Shown here one piece after another: positions 22,983 through 28,021 of a stretch of 28,021 bases of DNA. The DNA comes from Actinomycetes bacterium (lineage in GTDB: Bacteria > Actinomycetota > Acidimicrobiia > Acidimicrobiales > SZUA-35), in the NCBI GenBank assembly GCA_024227975.1, contig JAAETV010000275.1:1-28021 (forward strand). Direction: 5' to 3'. The translations under genes were made by a program, and so were the position numbers. The first letter of the stretch is position 1; the number at the start of each line of letters is the position of its first letter. The notes under the pieces were generated by a model, which saw only the letters and a list, made by a program, of their open reading frames with translations, was not told the origin of the DNA and made no database searches.

Positions 22983-24703
22983 GCCTCAGCACTGACAGAG
23001 CCGCTGACACCGAACCAGAGCCCACAGGCCCCGGAGAGCAACTCAGCCTTCCCGGCTTCGATGAGGCAGAGCGACGTTGGCAAGACGATTTCGCCCAACA
23101 GATCCCCTCCGACAAGACAGTCCGCAACCGCTCCGGCCTCGTTGTCAAGCCGATCTATACCCCCGCCGACTGGTCCTCTGAGCGCCATATGGCTGATCTG
23201 GGCTTTCCGGGCCAGGAGCCGTTCACGCGAGGCATCTACCCAACCATGCACCGGGGTCGCACCTGGACCCAGCGTCAACTCATCGGGCTCGGCACACCGA
23301 CGGACTACAACGAGCGGGTCCGAAACATCTTGGACCTCGGTGCGACGGCAATCAGCCTGATCCCCTGCAATTCAGGATTCCGCGGCGTCGACTGTGATGA
23401 GGTCCCCCTGGCCCTGCTCGGTACGTGCGGCACCGTTCTGAACACGTTGGATCATATGGACACCGCGCTCACGGGTGTCTCGCTGGGCGAGATTTCTACC
23501 GCTATGAACGACCCGACGCCGTTCACCTTGTTGGCGTTCGTGCTCGGTGTGGCCAAACGACGGGGTGTCCCACTCGACAAGATCACGGGAACGTCGAACC
23601 AGTCGGACTACATCTCCCACTATGTCGCCAACCACATGTTCTACCGACTGTCCCAGCCTGGGTCGCGGCGAGTGCTGGTCGATCATGTCGCCTACTGCCT
23701 CGAGCAGGTGCCGAACTGGAACCCACTGTCGGTTGTCGGCCAACACATGCAGCAGGCCGGAGCGACCCCGGCCGAGACGATGGGATTCACTTTCGCCACC
23801 GCCATCCAGTACGGCGAGGACTGCATCGCCAAGGGCATGGATCCCGACGCAGTGCTCCAACGGCTCACCTTCTTCTTCGACATCTCGATCTCGGTGTTCG
23901 AAGAGGTGGCTAAGTTCCGCGCCGGGCGTCGCATCTGGGCCCGAATCGCCAAGGAACGCCTCGGCGCCAAGGATCCCCGCTCATGGCGATTCAAGTTCCA
24001 CGGCCAGACCTCGGGCATCGACCTCACCGCCCAGCAGCCGCTCAATAACATCGCCCGAGTCGCCGTCCAAGCCACCGCAGGGATCTTCTCAGGCCTCCAG
24101 TCGATGCACACCGACAGCTACGACGAAGCCATCACCTCCCCAACCGAAGAAGGCGCCCGCATCGCCATCTCGACCCAGAACATCCTGCGGGAGGAAGCTC
24201 ATCTCTGTGACGTCATCGATCCGCTGGGCGGTTCGTACTATGTCGAGGCCCTCACCAACCAGATGGAGGAAGAGATCATCGCTGTCATGGACCAGATCGA
24301 GTCCGCCGGCGGCATGTACGAAGCGGTAGGAGCCGGCATCGTGCAGACCATGATCGGTCACTCAGCCATTGCGGCCCAGAACAAGATCGACAGTGGTGAG
24401 GAGAAGGTCGTCGGCGTCAACTGCTACCAGTTCCCCGAAGGCGACTCCGAACAGCCAACCCCATTCCGGGCAGACCCGGATGTCATGGCTGCGCATGTGA
24501 ATGCGTTCAAGGAATTCAAGGCCCAGCGAAGCCGATCAGAAGTCGATGCCGCCATCACCGGTATCCGCACCGCCGCCAACGACGAGAAACTCAATGTGTT
24601 CGAGAAGGTCGTCGATGCAGCCGAGGTGGGCGTGACCCACGGGGAGATCGTGTCGGCCTTGCGCGACGAGCTCGGTTTCGGCCACCCCCTGATCGTGACC
24701 TGA
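22979..24703 (+). CDS. Acyl-CoA mutase large subunit, methylmalonyl-CoA mutase family, substrate unknown
   Basis: 574 aa, the size of the substrate-binding TIM barrel without a B12 domain. Family signatures include [17 protein letters not shown] (84-100), [39 protein letters not shown] (H256, the catalytic His) and [20 protein letters not shown]. Two carboxylate-holding residues of methylmalonyl-CoA mutase are changed: Tyr89 is His91 here, and Arg207 aligns with Asn218 in SHYVANHMF. Isobutyryl-CoA mutase has Phe/Gln and 2-hydroxyisobutyryl-CoA mutase Ile/Gln at these places, so this is neither. The stretch [20 protein letters not shown] is also unlike the classical DLATHRGYDSD. It isomerises the carbon skeleton of some acyl-CoA with adenosylcobalamin. 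Translationally coupled on both sides. Confidence 0.9.
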   Translation: MSLSTDRAADTEPEPTGPGEQLSLPGFDEAERRWQDDFAQQIPSDKTVRNRSGLVVKPIYTPADWSSERHMADLGFPGQEPFTRGIYPTMHRGRTWTQRQLIGLGTPTDYNERVRNILDLGATAISLIPCNSGFRGVDCDEVPLALLGTCGTVLNTLDHMDTALTGVSLGEISTAMNDPTPFTLLAFVLGVAKRRGVPLDKITGTSNQSDYISHYVANHMFYRLSQPGSRRVLVDHVAYCLEQVPNWNPLSVVGQHMQQAGATPAETMGFTFATAIQYGEDCIAKGMDPDAVLQRLTFFFDISISVFEEVAKFRAGRRIWARIAKERLGAKDPRSWRFKFHGQTSGIDLTAQQPLNNIARVAVQATAGIFSGLQSMHTDSYDEAITSPTEEGARIAISTQNILREEAHLCDVIDPLGGSYYVEALTNQMEEEIIAVMDQIESAGGMYEAVGAGIVQTMIGHSAIAAQNKIDSGEEKVVGVNCYQFPEGDSEQPTPFRADPDVMAAHVNAFKEFKAQRSRSEVDAAITGIRTAANDEKLNVFEKVVDAAEVGVTHGEIVSALRDELGFGHPLIVT

Positions 24704-25713
24704 TGGCGGCGACGGGGGAGGCCTGGTCTCCGACGGCCAGCGCATTCGAACGTCTCTTGGGCGGTGACTCCGCCGCCCTGGCCCGCGCCCTCTCGATTCT
24801 CGAACGGAGCGACACGCGGGCCGACGCCCTCGCGGCCCGACTGCGTCCCCACACCGGGCGGGCACTCGTAGTTGGCTTCACCGGCCCACCCGGTGCCGGC
24901 AAGTCGACACTGATCGGCGCATACATTGCTGCCCTCCGCGCCGATGGCGAGAAGGTGGCGGTACTGGCCGTCGATCCGTCGAGCCCTTACTCAGGCGGAG
25001 CGGTCCTGGGTGACAGAACCCGCATGGGCGCCCACACTCTCGATCCAGGGGTGTTCATCCGCTCGGTGGCATCGCGGGGACACCTCGGCGGGCTCTCCCT
25101 CTCGATCCCGGTATTGGTCGACGCCGTCGACGCCGCGGGATGGCCGACCATCATCCTGGAGACCGTTGGTGCCGGACAGTCCGAAACCGAGATCATCGAC
25201 TTCGCCGACATCAAGGTCGTGCTCAACGCACCCGGACTGGGCGATGACGTGCAGACCATGAAGGCCGGCGTGCTCGAAATCGCAGACGTTCTGGTAGTCA
25301 ACAAGAGCGACCTCCCTTTCGCCGAGCAGACCCGAGGACAGCTGGAAGCCATGCTGGAGCGGCGCGATCCGAGCACCCCCAAGCCACCGATCGTCTGCAC
25401 CAGCGCTTCCAACGCAGAGGGCATCACCGACCTGGTCGGAGCCATTCATGCCCGAAGTGCTCAGCTAGGTAGCACGACAGCTGACATTCGCATTGCCAGA
25501 CGGCTTCGAGGCCTTCTCACCCGATCGGTCGAAGCCGAGCTTCACGCCCGACTGTCACGGATCGACGACGCTCACATCGACGACGTCTGCTCCAAGATCC
25601 GCGCCGGCACCGTCACCATGCACGACGCCACCGAAGACCTCCTCGCCGCCTGCCTGAGCTCAACAACAAGGCTCGAAAGCCGTGCCCCAGTGACACAACG
25701 GAACCAACGATGA
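24703..25713 (+). CDS. meaB: MeaB/ArgK-type GTPase chaperone of the mutase
   Basis: 336 aa G3E-family P-loop GTPase. Walker A is GFTGPPGAGKST (58-69), followed by VLAVDPSSPYSGGAVLGDR; the switch III-like ETVGAGQSE (153-161) and the base-specificity motif NKSD (200-203) are present. MeaB proteins gate the loading of adenosylcobalamin and rescue inactivated mutase. The ETVGVGQSE of most members has Ala for the second Val, a mild change. The ATG shares its A with the mutase stop (TGATG). Placing the chaperone in the operon strongly supports that the mutase is a working B12 enzyme. The C-terminal 100 residues form the usual dimerisation helices. Confidence 0.92.
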   Translation: MAATGEAWSPTASAFERLLGGDSAALARALSILERSDTRADALAARLRPHTGRALVVGFTGPPGAGKSTLIGAYIAALRADGEKVAVLAVDPSSPYSGGAVLGDRTRMGAHTLDPGVFIRSVASRGHLGGLSLSIPVLVDAVDAAGWPTIILETVGAGQSETEIIDFADIKVVLNAPGLGDDVQTMKAGVLEIADVLVVNKSDLPFAEQTRGQLEAMLERRDPSTPKPPIVCTSASNAEGITDLVGAIHARSAQLGSTTADIRIARRLRGLLTRSVEAELHARLSRIDDAHIDDVCSKIRAGTVTMHDATEDLLAACLSSTTRLESRAPVTQRNQR

Positions 25714-25805
25714 GCAGTGACGTCCTCCCCGTTTGGCCAGGGCGGCTACATGTCGGATCGGGTGATCGCTCTGGGGGCCGGTATCGGTCGGAAGGCGCCG
25801 GGTAG
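25710..25805 (+). CDS. Short frame overlapping the meaB stop, possible gene remnant
   Basis: An ATG overlaps the meaB TGA in the coupled ATGA style used throughout this operon. It opens a 31-codon frame beginning MSSDVLPVWPGRLHVG and ending at TAG 25803. No family is recognised. The tail is Gly/Arg/Ser-rich and looks non-coding, so this may be the first few codons of a fourth operon gene that was cut off, or chance. The adjoining gene on the other strand ends at 25843. Confidence 0.3.
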   Translation: MSSDVLPVWPGRLHVGSGDRSGGRYRSEGAG

Positions 25806-25842
25806 GCCTGGGGTCGTGATCGGTCAGGATCTATCCGCCCGA

Positions 25843-26427
25843 CTACGGAAGGTGGTGGGCCAGGAAATGGTCGACGACAGCCCGGCCCCGACGCTTGGAC
25901 ACCCGCCTACCCAAGATCACATGTTCGAGCATGAGGGGGCCGGCCAACTCGTGAACCAACTCTTGGGTGTCGCCGGTGAGCTCACCCCCATCGATGGCGG
26001 CATCGATCACGGTGTGAAATGCGGCCAGGATTCCGGCTGCGAATTCCTCGGCAACATTGGCCATCCGCTCGGACCGGCGGCCGTACTCGATGCAGGCAGC
26101 GAAGAACGCTCGTCCCGGCCGACACTCGAACTGGTCGAGCAAGATATCCACCGCCGTCTTCAGGTCCCGTTCGAGGTCGCCACTGAATGCGGTCTCGGGC
26201 GGAGCCTCGATGGCGTAGCCAAGCATGATCTCGATGAGATCCTCCGGTTCGGGCCAGTTCCGGTAGATAGTTGCGCGACTCACCCCACTCTCATTGTGGA
26301 GGCGGGTGGGCGTGAGCGCCTGGCCGCCCTCATCAAGAAACAGTCGAAACGCTACGGGAAACAGCTTGGCCAGCGTGTCGTCATGCGGCCCGGGTGGGCG
26401 ACCGACTCGTGCTCGGGGCTTGACCAT
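25843..26427 (-). CDS. TetR-family transcriptional regulator
   Basis: 194 aa from the ATG at 26427. The N-terminus is basic (MVKPRARVGRPPGPHDDTLA), then ALTPTRLHNESGVSRATIYR and NWPEPEDLIEIML form the HTH. The C-terminal domain has ECRPGRAFFAACIEYGRRSE and other helices typical of the family. A longer frame to 26523 would add 32 residues from AT-rich promoter sequence, so I reject it. It converges on the mutase operon and lies downstream of the DUF1330 and enoyl-CoA hydratase genes on the same strand. Its target is not clear. Confidence 0.86.
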   Translation of the reverse strand: MVKPRARVGRPPGPHDDTLAKLFPVAFRLFLDEGGQALTPTRLHNESGVSRATIYRNWPEPEDLIEIMLGYAIEAPPETAFSGDLERDLKTAVDILLDQFECRPGRAFFAACIEYGRRSERMANVAEEFAAGILAAFHTVIDAAIDGGELTGDTQELVHELAGPLMLEHVILGRRVSKRRGRAVVDHFLAHHLP

Positions 26428-26468
26428 GACCGGAGCGTAGCTCACCCATTGGCGAAACAATTCGTCTT

Positions 26469-26499
26469 GATATATCCGTAATACAAAACGGCTTGTAAA
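26469..26499 (-). promoter_or_regulatory. Predicted promoter and inverted repeat before the TetR gene
   Basis: AT-rich stretch. On the minus strand TTTACA (26499-26494) can act as -35, with TATATC or GATATA (around 26476-26469) as -10 at 17-19 bases. An imperfect inverted repeat with arms TACAA and TTGTA (26482-26497) overlaps the spacer and may be an autoregulatory operator. Confidence 0.4.
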
Positions 26500-26546
26500 T
26501 CGAAGCCTCGCCGGCTGGCTCATCGTCAGTCAGACCATTCAGCGAT

Positions 26547-26558
26547 CCTGCCGGCAGG
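26547..26558. repeat. Perfect 12-bp palindrome in an intergenic gap
   Basis: CCTGCCGGCAGG lies between the DUF1330 gene stop and the tetR promoter region. It has no loop, so it is a poor terminator; it may be a protein-binding site or chance in GC-rich DNA. Confidence 0.3.
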
Positions 26559-26638
26559 TCGAACCCAGCTTGGTCGACCCAGACCTCGGCCTCGGCTGAG
26601 CGGTGGTGAAGGTGGATGGACCTCTAGCTCAGATTGAC

Positions 26639-26929
26639 CTACTCGGCTTCGAAGATGACCGATGTCGAGTCGGCGTGTTCATGGCGGATGGCCTTGACCG
26701 GTGTGTACTCGTCGCTGTCGAAAAAGGCCTGCGCTGTATCCATGTCGGGAAACTCCAACAGGACGAGCCGGGTTGGTGACCACAGCTCATCATCGACGAT
26801 CTGCATCGCTCCACCCCGAGCCAGGTAGTTACCACCGTACTTTTCGACCAGGGGCCGGGCCAGGGCCTTGTACTCCTCGTACTCCTCCGAGTTGTGGATC
26901 TTGGTGTCAACTATCACGTAGGCGGTCAT
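26639..26929 (-). CDS. DUF1330 family protein
   Basis: 96 aa ferredoxin-like dimeric alpha/beta-barrel protein. It begins TAYVIVDTKIHNSEEYEEYK and continues with YGGNYLARGG and LVLLEFPDMDTAQAFFDSDE, then EYTPVKAIRHEHADS, which is the standard DUF1330 pattern and full family length. Function is not established; structural relatives include monooxygenases and EthD-type proteins. The ATG at 26929 is preferred to the TTG immediately before it. It stands alone, between an enoyl-CoA hydratase and a TetR gene on the same strand. Confidence 0.88.
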   Translation of the reverse strand: MTAYVIVDTKIHNSEEYEEYKALARPLVEKYGGNYLARGGAMQIVDDELWSPTRLVLLEFPDMDTAQAFFDSDEYTPVKAIRHEHADSTSVIFEAE

Positions 26930-27147
26930 CAAGCCAGGTTCTCAAACGATCGAGGAGTGGTCAACGGCCCCAACGTTGTGGACTGGGACCGCGACCTTGC
27001 ACCTCGAACCTATTGCCGTCGAAGCCGGCGTCAGCTCTCCTCGATGAAGCCGTCGACCCATGCCTCATCCGTGTTCTCCGTGTACAACACGGCCGAGCGG
27101 AACCCGCCCAGGAGAGTAGGGCAGGTCCGACCAGCTTCGCCGCCGCT

Positions 27148-27954
27148 TCAGCGTCCGGTGAACACGGGCATCCGCTTCTCGATGAATGCGCGCGGCCCCT
27201 CCCGGGCGTCCTCGGTCTCTACCAGTTCGCGGCCCCGCTCCGCTTCGAGGGCCAGGGCATCGAGTTCGGTCAGGTCGTCGCAGGCCCGGATGACCGACCG
27301 GGCGGCCCGTGCCGCGAGGGGAGCGTTGGCTGCAATCGTGCTGGCCAGATCGACGGCGGCCGCCAGCACGTCTTCCACCCGAACCAGGCGGTTGATCAAC
27401 CCGGTCTCGGCCAGGGCGTCGCTCGACATGGGCTGGGCGGTGAGGAGTAGCTCCATCGCGATCGCCCTGGGCACGTGCCGCGCCAGACGAGCGGTCCCAC
27501 CCATCCCGGGGATGAGCCCCAACGCCACCTCCGACAGGCCCAACCGAACACCAGAGGCCACCGCACGCAAGTCGCACGCCAACATGAGCTCCATACCGCC
27601 GGCGATTGCGTGGCCGTTCACGGCGGCGATCGTCGGTTTGCCTGGATCGAAATCGCGCAAGGTGGCCCGACCCATCAGTCCCATATCGTCCGCCACCGCT
27701 TGCTCGTATTCGTCTTGGGGTTCACGACTCCCGGTCATGAGTGGGATCGTGGTCCCGAGATCGAAACCCGAGCAGAATGTCGAGCCTTCGGCCCCGGTGA
27801 TGACAATGGCTCGCACCGAGTCATCATCAGCGAGCTGCTCCCACGACCTGGCCAGCGCGACTATCAGTTCAGGGTTCAGCGCATTGCGCGCCTCTGGTCG
27901 GTTCAGGGTGAGCACGGCAACATAGTTATTGATCTCGATCTCGACAACAGCCAT
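27148..27954 (-). CDS. Enoyl-CoA hydratase/isomerase family protein
   Basis: 268 aa crotonase-fold enzyme. The oxyanion-hole segments are STFCSGFDL (about 58-66) and NGHAIAGGMEL (113-123). Both catalytic glutamates of hydratases are kept: E122 in GGMEL and E142 in LSEVALGLIPGMGGTARL. It should add water to a 2-enoyl-CoA, although isomerase or other crotonase activities cannot be excluded. It ends PVFTGR, a common family ending. The ATG at 27954 is used; a TTG directly precedes it. With a B12 acyl-CoA mutase nearby it could take part in the same acyl-CoA pathway, but it lies on the opposite strand and is not in that operon. Confidence 0.9.
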   Translation of the reverse strand: MAVVEIEINNYVAVLTLNRPEARNALNPELIVALARSWEQLADDDSVRAIVITGAEGSTFCSGFDLGTTIPLMTGSREPQDEYEQAVADDMGLMGRATLRDFDPGKPTIAAVNGHAIAGGMELMLACDLRAVASGVRLGLSEVALGLIPGMGGTARLARHVPRAIAMELLLTAQPMSSDALAETGLINRLVRVEDVLAAAVDLASTIAANAPLAARAARSVIRACDDLTELDALALEAERGRELVETEDAREGPRAFIEKRMPVFTGR

Positions 27955-28021
27955 CAACGAATCGTAGACGGGGCACGGCGACCGCTTCCCGACAACGAAG
28001 GAGCGGCGACCATCGAGCCCG

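Noticed and set aside
25717..26481. Long plus-strand open frame of 254 codons.
   Set aside because: It is the reverse shadow of the TetR gene at 25843-26427, which has a clear HTH on the minus strand.
27031..27147. Reading through the enoyl-CoA hydratase stop gives 38 more codons, including LGGFRSAVLYTENTDEAWVD and GFIEES, which look protein-like.
   Set aside because: The hydratase already ends in the family-typical FTGR, there is no start codon in the stretch, and no family is recognised. It could be a remnant of another gene end, but support is too thin.

Overview
The window is high-GC DNA with dense genes, many GTG starts, ATGA/GTGA overlaps, a lipoprotein transporter, many TetR-family regulators and several promoters that look leaderless. 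Together these suggest a free-living, motile, heterotrophic actinobacterium; Acidimicrobiia is my best guess, but this is inference because there is no rRNA or other marker gene. I saw no tRNA, rRNA, CRISPR array, phage gene or insertion sequence.

Layout. (1) 1-6000 is a mosaic of small regulator units: a WYL regulator; a TetR/MFS divergent pair with a clear operator; an ArsR repressor; an alpha/beta hydrolase; the start-less tail of an AraC-family gene; and a TetR/membrane-protein divergent pair with a perfect palindromic operator. (2) 6098-9667, minus strand: a class III aminotransferase and an ACC deaminase/D-cysteine desulfhydrase-like enzyme, then the cut-off C-terminus of a TetR protein, then a tetR-DUF6125 pair with its own operator. 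(3) 9734-19687, all minus strand: a catabolic locus. In transcription order it has a Asp/Glu/hydantoin racemase, a DUF917 (S-methylthiohydantoin desulfurase-type) protein, an ATP-dependent hydantoinase/oxoprolinase (HyuA-like), an M19 dipeptidase, a PucR-type regulator, and a CUT2-type ABC importer (lipoprotein, double ATPase, permease). The simplest reading is uptake and stepwise opening of a cyclic amide, hydantoin or peptide-like compound; the substrate is unknown. (4) 19896-21635: a CHASE3 chemoreceptor with a sigma-28-like flagellar-class promoter. (5) 21949-25805, plus strand: tetR, B12-binding subunit, mutase large subunit and MeaB-like GTPase in a tightly overlapped operon. The mutase keeps the family fold motifs but has replaced both residues that hold the methylmalonyl carboxylate, so it is probably an acyl-CoA mutase of unknown substrate. 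(6) 25843-27957, minus strand: another TetR, a DUF1330 protein and an enoyl-CoA hydratase.

The most promising candidates for undescribed biology are the divergent B12 mutase operon and the racemase/DUF917/HyuA/M19/PucR/ABC locus. Two gene remnants (AraC tail, TetR tail) mark places where the region has been rearranged.
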